From contig JAJPJI010000027.1 of assembly GCA_021324305.1 (NCBI GenBank), positions 1-44,912 of the forward strand: a stretch of DNA of 44,912 nucleotides, in the 5' to 3' direction. The translations under genes and the position numbers were made by a program. The notes beneath the pieces are model-generated. The model did no database searches. It was not told the DNA's origin and worked only from the letters and a program-made list of their open reading frames with translations. Numbering within the stretch: the stretch's first letter is position 1; each line of letters begins with the position of its first letter. Source of the stretch: Gammaproteobacteria bacterium. Its GTDB lineage: Bacteria; Pseudomonadota; Gammaproteobacteria; DSM-16500. Of this stretch, positions 1-7,173 are shown piece after piece.

Positions 1-411
1 GAAAGGAAAAAACCTGTGTATCAAAAATCCATGCTGGCCGCATCAATGAATATGTTAAAGCAGGATCAACTGAATGAAGTCACCAAAACCAGAAGCGAGG
101 ATCCTGTCTATCTGGTCGGCGATGATAATGAACCAGCTGACCCGTTGATCAAATTACTGGGCCGCTCATTGTCCGCACACTTCCGCTATCCGCGCATGGC
201 GGGAGAGTTCGGCATTCGCGGCAAGGTGATTATTGAACTAACCCTGCATCCGGAAGGATATTTTACTGACGTGCAAATGCTGCGTTCCAGCACCAATGCA
301 GACCTGGACGCCGCGGCTCTGTACGCGGTGAACTCTGCTCCGTCCGTCATCGGAGCAAACAGGTTTATTTCCCAGCCCAAACACTTTGTCGTCGGCTTCG
401 TATTTTATTAG
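1..411 (+). CDS. TonB-like C-terminal domain protein (5' partial)
   Basis: The frame is open from base 1, so the start lies outside the window; the GTG at 16 is only an internal codon. The visible 136 residues carry a TonB-type C-terminal fold. The pattern is Y-P-(x)n-RGKV, then a beta strand, then LHPEGYFTDVQMLRSS and a final hydrophobic strand. The protein at 15155-15820 (minus strand) shares the order VGD-N, LLG-L, YP, RG, LHP-G and RSS, so the two are diverged paralogs. That paralog has an N-terminal membrane anchor, and this one probably does too. TonB-type proteins carry energy from an inner-membrane motor to outer-membrane receptors. No exbB, exbD or receptor gene is visible, so the partner is unknown. 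Confidence 0.75.
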   Translation, partial: ERKKPVYQKSMLAASMNMLKQDQLNEVTKTRSEDPVYLVGDDNEPADPLIKLLGRSLSAHFRYPRMAGEFGIRGKVIIELTLHPEGYFTDVQMLRSSTNADLDAAALYAVNSAPSVIGANRFISQPKHFVVGFVFY

Positions 412-415
412 ATCA

Positions 416-1054
416 TCAGCCATGCCTGCGGTTAAAACCCCTATCCGCTGCCTGTTTATACTCTTCAATAGCCGCTTTTGCTTCCGGAATCTTGCACAAT
501 TCGGCAATATCCTGCTCGGTCAAGACGGCGCAAACTGATTTTTCGCCATTCTTGTCATAGACATTGTAAATCAGGGTTTGTTTGTTTCTGATCGTATCGA
601 TCAATTGCGACAACGGCAGCGCATACCCGCTCTGTGTATGAAAAACTTCGCCGGGATAATTAAACAACAATATCTTATGACTGGCGTAATCGTTTTTGTA
701 ACCCTGCACCATTGCAAGTATTTTCTTGTCATGGGTATGTTCACTGATCAATTTCGCGAGATTCGTGTACACAATATTGGTTTGCTTGTCAGGCGCGGAA
801 CGATAACTCCGGCTGCTCTCACTGATGCGGGCAAACCGCGCCATCAGCAGGGTTTTCAAACCCTGAATTTCCATATCGGAAAGCGGAGTTTGCCCATCCT
901 TGTCAGCCAGATATCTGTTATAAAAATCTCGCAATTCCTTCACACCGCCGCTGTCACCAGATGCAGAGCGTAACTTGCCTTTATGCTCATCGTATCCTGT
1001 CAGTAACTTTAAAACGTCCCTGCTGGTGGCTACCCTGTCCTGCCTGCTCTCCAT
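416..1054 (-). CDS. Hypothetical protein, third gene of effector-like cassette
   Basis: Predicted 212-residue soluble protein with no signal peptide or membrane segment. I do not recognise its family. The frame opens at a TTG at 1069, but GGAGG stands about 7 bases before the ATG at 1054, which I take as the start. The protein is mostly polar and charged, with an apparently helical C-terminal half rich in A, E and K. It follows the C80-like protease gene by 39 bases on the same strand and is probably cotranscribed with it. A role in the same process as that protein (cofactor, chaperone or separate effector) is inference from position only. Confidence 0.7.
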   Translation of the reverse strand: MESRQDRVATSRDVLKLLTGYDEHKGKLRSASGDSGGVKELRDFYNRYLADKDGQTPLSDMEIQGLKTLLMARFARISESSRSYRSAPDKQTNIVYTNLAKLISEHTHDKKILAMVQGYKNDYASHKILLFNYPGEVFHTQSGYALPLSQLIDTIRNKQTLIYNVYDKNGEKSVCAVLTEQDIAELCKIPEAKAAIEEYKQAADRGFNRRHG

Positions 1055-1093
1055 GCCTCTAACCTCCAAAATTGATACCGCAAAAGTTAGTCA

Positions 1094-2716
1094 TTATTTG
1101 TTTGGCGACGGCGCTGCCAACTCCTGATTTTCCTCGTTGTTCAGTCTTTCGGGATGGTTGACCAGCATATCAAGCAAGTTGCGCGTACGGGCAGTCCTTG
1201 CTTGGCGCATGACCCGATCTTCCGGATGCAGCAGGATTTCAGCCGCCCGCAATTGGATTGCCCGGAAGCTTTTCAGATCTTTCAGTTTATCCAATGCATC
1301 GCGCTTTGCTATCTTGGTATTGATTTCATAACGATAGAAAAATGAAAAACATCCCTCGCATAAATCATCGATTTCACTTTGCAAGGTGGCAATCAACTTC
1401 TTAATCGCACTCACTGCCCTGGTATGCTGTATCATCTCTCTCAATGTAGTCTGATCGGAATAGGGATAATGGGTTGTGTGTTCAGTCTCCAAACTGCCTT
1501 CTTTGTTAAACTCTTTTCCATCCGATGACTTTTTCTCCTCACTGGCAAGCAAGGGTTTGTGTTCGTCTGTTTTGCGCTCCTCGTCTGATTCGAGATCCTC
1601 GCCAGTTTTTTTGTGTACTAAATCTTTTACTTTCCTTTCCAGCCTGTCTTCTAGAGACTTTATCGCCTTAACCGGGTGTATTTCGATTTTTCCCTTGTGC
1701 TCATGCTTGTCTTTTTCGTGCTGCTTCTCAATGATTTTCCGTGCTTTTTCAAAATCGCCCTTGGCAAGTTTTTTTAATAACTTGAGGGTATTGCTTCTGT
1801 CATTCAGCGTGATGCCCAGAATGCTGATCGCCAGATAGGGTATAAAATCCCTGACCAGGACCTGCCAATCCTGGGGCTGGGCACGCACGAGCTGGGTAAT
1901 AATAAAATCCAGTTTCCTGACAAGGCGTTGATCATGTTTCTTTAACTCATGTTCACGGCGCTGCCGGAGAAGATCAACCGCATGTTCCTGTTCCCTGGAC
2001 AACTTTGTATAGGGATGAGAATCGATGCGTTTCATTCTTGTGACAGGGTCTTCATGAGGGATAAATATATTATGCGGTTTTTCCAGTTCAACCGCCGGGT
2101 TGACCCCTCTTACAAACCGGAACGCTTTCTTGTCCTTGATATCTGCGATTTCCCGCCAGTGCTTCTTTTTGTCCTTTGATAACTCATCAAATCGTTTCGC
2201 GTCTTCTGCGTTAAGCAGGAAGGCATTGATATACCCTTCCTGCACCCCCTGTATACTTGACAGACCAGGACGATCGATTACCTCAACATACAATGCTTCC
2301 CCGCTGGCATTTTCGGGCTTGGCAATCGTGTGCACCTGCACATTTGTAAATCCGATATTGGCAAGCTCATCAGCGATTTCTTGTGCGAGTGTCTGGCCGT
2401 CATCCTTGATTAGACCAGCATCACAGCCAACCAGATACAAATGTTGAAGCATGGCCATCTGGTCTTTCCTGAACAGCTTCGCCATACGTTTGGCAAACTC
2501 CTTGGGCGTATAACCTCCATAATCATGGGTGCAACCGTGCCCAAGAAATATCATGGATCGCAGATTGTCTGCCTCCACACCGGTAAAACATTCATCACTG
2601 GCAATGTCGGCCACTTCAAGCTTGCTGTCTGGATAAAATGCTTTGCCCAGTTTCGAAGCATAGTGCTTTGTGGATTCATCATCTCCCACCGTGAATATAC
2701 GTTTAGTAAATGGCAT
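1094..2716 (-). CDS. C80/caspase-like (clan CD) cysteine protease domain protein, candidate effector
   Basis: 540 residues. The N-terminal ~140 residues look like a peptidase C80 (MARTX cysteine protease domain) fold: hydrophobic strand, then FLGHG with His60, GYTPKEFAKRMAKLF, then the strand LYLVGCDAG with Cys98, and a helix before a V-x-VHT strand. His60 and Cys98 would form the catalytic dyad. Residues ~150-320 are mainly helical. Residues ~325-430 are a very charged K/E/D/H-rich linker, and a helical C-terminal domain follows. There is no signal peptide. In toxins this domain self-cleaves after binding inositol hexakisphosphate; here it heads a cytosolic-type protein, which is unusual. 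The start ATG at 2716 has only a weak ribosome site, and a second in-register option is not obvious. It lies 37 bases after the alpha/beta hydrolase gene. The family call rests on the motif pattern alone. Confidence 0.72.
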   Translation of the reverse strand: MPFTKRIFTVGDDESTKHYASKLGKAFYPDSKLEVADIASDECFTGVEADNLRSMIFLGHGCTHDYGGYTPKEFAKRMAKLFRKDQMAMLQHLYLVGCDAGLIKDDGQTLAQEIADELANIGFTNVQVHTIAKPENASGEALYVEVIDRPGLSSIQGVQEGYINAFLLNAEDAKRFDELSKDKKKHWREIADIKDKKAFRFVRGVNPAVELEKPHNIFIPHEDPVTRMKRIDSHPYTKLSREQEHAVDLLRQRREHELKKHDQRLVRKLDFIITQLVRAQPQDWQVLVRDFIPYLAISILGITLNDRSNTLKLLKKLAKGDFEKARKIIEKQHEKDKHEHKGKIEIHPVKAIKSLEDRLERKVKDLVHKKTGEDLESDEERKTDEHKPLLASEEKKSSDGKEFNKEGSLETEHTTHYPYSDQTTLREMIQHTRAVSAIKKLIATLQSEIDDLCEGCFSFFYRYEINTKIAKRDALDKLKDLKSFRAIQLRAAEILLHPEDRVMRQARTARTRNLLDMLVNHPERLNNEENQELAAPSPNK

Positions 2717-2753
2717 GGCATGTTCCGTATTGTCAGGTTATCCGGCATCAAAA

Positions 2754-3956
2754 TCACAAGGTATTCGCATTCGTTTTCACTTTTTCCGGCAATAATATTT
2801 CATTGTACCGCCTGATCAAATCTTCAATAAAAATCCGCGATCCTGCGTAAGGCCCCTGAAATATGGACAGGGGGTAATTCAACGCTTCATTAAGCGTGTC
2901 GACAGGCTTGATATTATTATTTATCTTTTCATCCTGCATGAATGCCGAGATAAAACCACCTATGGAAACCGCATCAGGATAATAGTCGCCACGCGTGCCG
3001 TCGAGCATTTCTTCAAGCCTTGCCTGCAGCTGCTTTAACACCTGAATTTTGGCTGCTGGCGACCAGACATGATACGACTGCCCAAGTATCCGGATTTGCT
3101 CAGCGATTTCATTGCAGACCGCTGCAATCGGATGCTCAGACTGGCGTTCCCGTGATTCAGAAGCAGAAGAGGGATCCGTTTCCGGATTGTGGGATGATTC
3201 GGGATGAAGGATGCTTTCCAAACGGCTGCGGATATGTTTTACCAGCCGGTGTGACGACATGATTGATAAATGCCCGTGTCGGTCCAGAATGACCAGAGAC
3301 GCCTTGTGCTCAGGGATGTGCGCAGAATCAATCGGCACAAGCGAATCATTTTCCGCGGCATAATAAAAATACGGTACATCTGATTCCTTGATTTTGTCCA
3401 CCAGCGCCTTACAGAATTCACTGTCTTTTTCCATCTGTTTAACGGATGTCGAATACCAGGAAAGCGGCGGCAAGGCTAAATCTGATCCCGCGAATGGACC
3501 GCCGATGGCAAACACTGCTTCGACCTGAATATCAGCATTTTTCGCCAGGTATTCAGTGAGGTAGGCTGCAACCAGCGCACCTCTTGAATGACCCATGAGA
3601 ATCACTTTTTTATGATTAGCTGCGCGAATTTTTTCCAATAATTGATGAGCAAATTGTTCGATCCCTGTTCCTTGCGCCCGATTATCAAATGACACCAGAT
3701 TAATCGTGGAAATATTTTCCGGAAGATCATCAACCAGGCGGTTGGCAATTAAGGTAAATGCTGACACACGATCTGCCGTACCGTGAATGCAATATATTGC
3801 CGTACTGTCATCGCTTGCATTTTCAGTAGAAGAAGGCAGTTTATGATTGGGATTGCGGTAAATCACATCGCCGCTGCTTGAAGTTAGCCAGAGCCAACAA
3901 TGTCTTAGTGCGCCCGTGATACTAACAGGCTGTGCTTTTTGAAATCTACCAAACAT
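2754..3956 (-). CDS. Alpha/beta hydrolase (lipase/esterase-like), first gene of cassette
   Basis: 400 residues from the chosen ATG at 3956, which is preceded by GGAGG 6-7 bases upstream; the longer frame begins with GTG at 3998. It shows an alpha/beta hydrolase core: oxyanion-type strand YCIHGT (residues 55-60), nucleophile elbow GHSRG with Ser124, GGPFAG after the next strand, END-SLVP with Asp204 as likely acid, and RHGHLS supplying His227 or His229. Residues ~250-290 are a polar S/E/P-rich linker and the last ~110 residues form an unrecognised helical domain. There is no signal peptide, so it acts in the cytosol or is delivered by a signal-independent route. PGAP1-like or triacylglycerol-lipase-like folds are closest by eye; the substrate cannot be told. 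It leads an operon with the C80-like gene. Confidence 0.82.
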   Translation of the reverse strand: MFGRFQKAQPVSITGALRHCWLWLTSSSGDVIYRNPNHKLPSSTENASDDSTAIYCIHGTADRVSAFTLIANRLVDDLPENISTINLVSFDNRAQGTGIEQFAHQLLEKIRAANHKKVILMGHSRGALVAAYLTEYLAKNADIQVEAVFAIGGPFAGSDLALPPLSWYSTSVKQMEKDSEFCKALVDKIKESDVPYFYYAAENDSLVPIDSAHIPEHKASLVILDRHGHLSIMSSHRLVKHIRSRLESILHPESSHNPETDPSSASESRERQSEHPIAAVCNEIAEQIRILGQSYHVWSPAAKIQVLKQLQARLEEMLDGTRGDYYPDAVSIGGFISAFMQDEKINNNIKPVDTLNEALNYPLSIFQGPYAGSRIFIEDLIRRYNEILLPEKVKTNANTL

Positions 3957-4119
3957 GCCTGACCTCCGTTTCAGCATTGCCCCGCGTCTGGTATCCACAT
4001 TTTGAAATTGAGTTTGCTATTTTTTCATGCATTATATGGTTTTAACATTAACAGAAAATTAAATTTGCGGCTGATATGTTAATATTACTGCTATCAATAT
4101 GCTCCTGATGGAACCTTGA

Positions 4120-4551
4120 ATGAATAACCTATTAAAACTGTCTGCTTACTGTACATATTTCATCTCCATGTTATTAATTCCATCCATCTGTCACGCAGAT
4201 CTCACTGGCAAGGATTTACTGGAAGACTGCCAGGTCAACCTTCATCTGGCACAAATCCATTCAACGGCAGCCATCACTGTCAAGGAAGCGTTTCAGGAAG
4301 GAGCATGCACAGGATACATTAAAGGTTTCGATGACATGGAAATTATTTATGCTTCCATCATCGCCGGGCCCAGCGCAAATGAAAAAGACATTAAAAAATA
4401 TTCTCTCTATTGTCTGCCAAAAGGCACCACCAATGTACAGATGGCAAAAGTCATCGTCAATTACCTGCTAAAACATCCTGAAGTTTTGAGCAATTCCGCT
4501 GATTTGTCAGTTGCCAAGGCATTGCGAACCGCCTACCCTTGCACTGATTAA
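4120..4551 (+). CDS. Rap1a/Tai-family exported small protein
   Basis: 143 residues with a signal peptide ending near S-I-C-H-A (residues 22-26). The mature part has the Rap1a pattern: Cys in L-x-D-C, then GACTGYIKGFDD, then YCLPKG, a conserved helix with V-x-NYLLKHPE, and a final AYPC. Four conserved cysteines (DC, AC, YC, PC) probably make two disulfides in the periplasm. Rap1a of Serratia is an immunity protein against a type VI secretion amidase, but the family is broad and often found alone. No effector gene is next to it. The peptidoglycan-active L,D-transpeptidase downstream may be a functional neighbour, though a separate promoter-like site lies between them. Confidence 0.82.
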   Translation: MNNLLKLSAYCTYFISMLLIPSICHADLTGKDLLEDCQVNLHLAQIHSTAAITVKEAFQEGACTGYIKGFDDMEIIYASIIAGPSANEKDIKKYSLYCLPKGTTNVQMAKVIVNYLLKHPEVLSNSADLSVAKALRTAYPCTD

Positions 4552-4652
4552 CGCTCATTCGCCTTGATTACCGCACATCACAGATAACAGATTATTTTTA
4601 TTAAAAAATTTCATCAAGCTGTTCATCCCTTCATCAAAAAAAGCCAGCCTGG

Positions 4653-4661
4653 TGCTATAGT
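4653..4661 (+). promoter_or_regulatory. Extended -10 promoter of the L,D-transpeptidase gene
   Basis: TGC followed by TATAGT (4656-4661) forms an extended -10 element about 65 bases before the gene start. No good -35 box is visible at the usual distance, which is common for extended -10 promoters. Assigned by eye only. Confidence 0.35.
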
Positions 4662-4725
4662 TAAAGTTAACGGTATGGCATGGATTGCTCTCCACACAAG
4701 AACGGAAAAGAAGGAGGGCAATAAA

Positions 4726-5415
4726 ATGAGCACTACAAAATCAGCCTTGATTGCTGCTGTTATCCTCACCCTTAGCGGTTCACTCTATGCCAAAAATTAC
4801 GGCTCCATTCTCTGCACAGCACCGCAGGCTCAATATACCTGTTACACCATCAAGCATGGGGATACCTGGGAAAAGTTATTTCCTGACGCGGATAAACGCG
4901 ACCTCGTCATGAAAATCAACCGCATGAATACAAGACTGCATCCCGGCATGCAAATCGCTCTGCCTGTGTCAGATGATAACGACATTCTCGATTATTCGCC
5001 GCTGCCAAAACAAATTGATCCTCCGGGAGAAAAAATTATCATTGTGTCCATCCACAACCTGGCTTTCGGCGCATATGATGGTGACGGCACGCTCGAACTC
5101 TGGGGACCGATATCCGCTGGTCGCGGCTACTGTCCTGACCTTGGTCACGGCTGTCATACCGCGTTAGGAAAATTCAGCATCTACCAAAAAGAAGGCGCCG
5201 GCTGTGTCTCCAGCAAATTCCCGATTGGCAAAGGCGGCGCACCCATGCCCTATTGCATGTTCTTTCATGGCGGTTATGCATTGCATGGATCCTATGAAGT
5301 TCCCGGCTATAATGCCAGCCATGGCTGTGTGCGCATGTTCGTCAATGATGCCAAATGGCTCAATCAGGAATTCACCAGTGATGGTTCAAATGTCACCGTT
5401 ATCATAAACAAGTAG
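4726..5415 (+). CDS. L,D-transpeptidase (YkuD domain) with LysM-like segment
   Basis: 229 residues from the ATG at 4726, which has AAGGAGGG just upstream; the longer frame from 4675 lacks this. Residues 1-22 are a signal peptide ending in S-L-Y-A. Residues ~38-80 look like a LysM peptidoglycan-binding repeat (YTIKHGDTWEKLFP ... HPGMQIALP). The YkuD catalytic domain follows, with HG (His187), then S-HGCVRM containing His199 and catalytic Cys201. Such periplasmic enzymes make 3-3 peptidoglycan cross-links or attach proteins to the wall. An extra cysteine cluster (C136, C143, C160, C177) is unusual and may form disulfides, which would fit a harsh environment. Confidence 0.92.
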   Translation: MSTTKSALIAAVILTLSGSLYAKNYGSILCTAPQAQYTCYTIKHGDTWEKLFPDADKRDLVMKINRMNTRLHPGMQIALPVSDDNDILDYSPLPKQIDPPGEKIIIVSIHNLAFGAYDGDGTLELWGPISAGRGYCPDLGHGCHTALGKFSIYQKEGAGCVSSKFPIGKGGAPMPYCMFFHGGYALHGSYEVPGYNASHGCVRMFVNDAKWLNQEFTSDGSNVTVIINK

Positions 5416-5488
5416 CTTCACAACGGTCACGATAAATAGCATACTCCTGTCTCTCAATTTACATCTGGACCTATTACAAGGAGTATCC

Positions 5489-5788
5489 ATGAAGTTATCG
5501 TTTTCAGCTTCCCTAATCCTAGGGGCAGCGTTGATCAGTGTGAGCGTGACATCTCAGGCATCCATGCTGGGATTGTGCAATGACGCACCCAAATATACAC
5601 AATACATCTGCTGTCCTTCGAGCGGCGGCTGGATAGTCAGCCCAGACTGCAATCCAGGCGCATCACCGTATTGCACGAATGACACAGGATTGATTTCCGG
5701 GTCAAATCCGCCTGTCACGATTCTGCAAGACTGCAAAAACCGCGGTGGAACACAGATGACGTATTACATTAATGGAATGAAGAAATAA
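5489..5788 (+). CDS. Small secreted cysteine-rich protein
   Basis: 99 residues, ATG at 5489 with AAGGAG upstream. A signal peptide ends near S-Q-A-S (about residue 24). The ~75-residue mature part contains seven cysteines, including an adjacent pair (ICCPS), and is rich in G, S, P and N, as expected for a small disulfide-bonded periplasmic or secreted peptide. I do not recognise the family. It follows the L,D-transpeptidase by about 70 bases on the same strand and may be cotranscribed; a hairpin follows it. Confidence 0.7.
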   Translation: MKLSFSASLILGAALISVSVTSQASMLGLCNDAPKYTQYICCPSSGGWIVSPDCNPGASPYCTNDTGLISGSNPPVTILQDCKNRGGTQMTYYINGMKK

Positions 5789-5796
5789 CCTGTTCA

Positions 5797-5822
5797 CAAG
5801 TGCCAACAACAGTTGGCACTTG
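5797..5822. terminator. Hairpin between convergent genes
   Basis: Perfect 11-bp inverted repeat (CAAGTGCCAAC and its complement) with a 4-base loop AACA. It lies 9 bases after the Cys-rich gene and 16 bases from the end of the minus-strand papain-like/ankyrin gene. No run of T follows on either strand, so it may work weakly, in both directions, or with Rho. Confidence 0.5.
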
Positions 5823-5837
5823 TTCCAGATGAAAGCA

Positions 5838-6398
5838 TTAAAGATTCCTGGTAATTGAAGTATCGCAGATTTTTTCTTTTATCTGTTCCGCAGATACCGC
5901 GCCCGCGGCAATAATTCTCTCCAATATTCTCTCCTGCTTCGTTTTTTCATAAGCTGCTTTCTTCACCCAGTCAACTGCAGTAAACCCGTTACTGGATGAC
6001 TCATTGAGACTGAAATCGCCCAACAGACTTCTGTTTTCCACCAACAAATTCACCACCTGCTCTTCACCATACGCACACGCCTTGCGAAAGGCCAATGCAA
6101 ACAGGTCCTTGTTGATTGCATCCAGTAACTCTTCCTTTTTGTCAGATTGCTTGCAGGCGTTACTCAGCATGACGATACATTTGCTTAACGGATCGGTGAC
6201 AGAGATAAATGCGGTTGATGCCAGCAAGGAATTTGGCGCATTAACTTCTCTGCTCAGGTTTTTTTTAATCTCAACTGCCAGGAATTCAGCTTCATCCTTG
6301 AGCTGATTAAAATCCGTTTTCAGTGGATCGATATCAGTCAGTTCTGCAATCGTAAATAACTGGTAGGCTCTGATATATTTTCCTAGAGTGACCCAATT
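5838..6398 (-). pseudogene. 3' part of a frameshifted papain-like/ankyrin gene
   Basis: This stop-to-stop segment (186 codons, upstream stop at 6399-6401) has no ATG or GTG near its beginning. The first usable start is a TTG at 6227 without a ribosome site. Yet it reads as real protein along its whole length, beginning NWVTLGKYIRAYQLFT. It carries one or two degenerate ankyrin repeats (FRKACAYGEEQVVNLLVENRSLL, then FTAVDWVKKA). It overlaps the end of the frame at 6383-6973, which encodes a papain-like domain and stops right at the overlap. One missing base near 6386-6405, in the AAAA or GGG run of the coding strand, would join them into a ~380-residue protein. So I read this as the second half of a broken gene, or of one with a sequencing error or programmed slip. 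Confidence 0.65.
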
Positions 6399-6973
6399 TT
6401 ATTTGCCTTGCCTATCACGCCAAGAAAAGGATCAACCAGCAAACAGTCATTACCCAGCTTCTTGAACGTAATGATATCAGAATTAGGCTTAAGACATGAC
6501 GTATCACCGATTATTAGCAATGCATGCATATCCGGAATACCCATATCATCCAGCTTGCCATCCAGTCTGACTACTGTAAAATTCGTTTTACAACCCAACA
6601 AACCCAATTCCATGACCGCACGGCTCGTTGTTTCCTGGCATTCGCCAACACCAAAATAAGTAATGGCTATGGATCTTGCTGTCACAGGGTGCTTGAGTGA
6701 AGAGGAGAATTTTGATTGCGCTTCGAGGCTGGCATTTCGCACTCCTTCCAGTTGATGCATGTTGTCAAGAAATGTTCGAACTGCTGGTTCTCCGAATTTT
6801 TTGACATATTGATCCATTTCATCTGGGTAAACACGAGGGAATTGCTCACGCGAAATGATATCATTACTCGATGTAACCTTGGCTTTTATGTTTTTCAGGG
6901 CTATCTGGGCCAGTTCCAAATCACTCTGGCTTGGTGACTCTTTTTCATTCAGGGACTTTCGTGTATTTAACAT
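6383..6973 (-). CDS. Papain-like (transglutaminase-fold) cysteine hydrolase domain, 5' part of frameshifted gene
   Basis: 196 residues from ATG 6973, with GAGG about 7 bases upstream; the longer frame to 7036 lacks a ribosome site. The C-terminal half has a Cys-His-Asp order typical of papain/transglutaminase-like hydrolases: FGVGECQETTSRA with Cys112 at the start of a helix, DMHALLIIG with His150 on a strand, and CLLVDPF with Asp181. It stops 15 residues after the Asp, inside a segment that continues in another frame at 5838-6398 with ankyrin-like repeats. The same papain-like plus ankyrin order occurs in the gene at 43755. No signal peptide. Candidate host-targeted enzyme, but it may be inactivated by the frameshift. 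Confidence 0.7.
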   Translation of the reverse strand: MLNTRKSLNEKESPSQSDLELAQIALKNIKAKVTSSNDIISREQFPRVYPDEMDQYVKKFGEPAVRTFLDNMHQLEGVRNASLEAQSKFSSSLKHPVTARSIAITYFGVGECQETTSRAVMELGLLGCKTNFTVVRLDGKLDDMGIPDMHALLIIGDTSCLKPNSDIITFKKLGNDCLLVDPFLGVIGKANKIGSL

Positions 6974-7091
6974 GCTATACCTCGTTATTATAATAATTAA
7001 TTCAATTTCCCGAAATATATCAAAAGCAGCACTCACAGGATATAAATTTTCCTTTTCCTTTCAAAGGTTACCAAACCAGTACAAACATACA

Positions 7092-7119
7092 TGGACTTGT
7101 TTAATTTTTTAGCTATACT
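7092..7119 (+). promoter_or_regulatory. Promoter of tamA-tamB
   Basis: TGGACT (7092-7097), 16-base spacer, TATACT (7114-7119), about 55 bases before the tamA start. The -10 box is good and the -35 box matches four of six. Confidence 0.4.
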
Positions 7120-7173
7120 ATCTGTCCTGTAAAGCGCCAACAAAACGAGAGATAAAAATACTGGTGTAAAGAC

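Noticed and set aside
5838..6227. Independent small ankyrin gene starting at TTG 6227
   Set aside because: No ribosome site; the protein-like reading continues well upstream of this codon to 6398, which fits a frameshifted single gene better.
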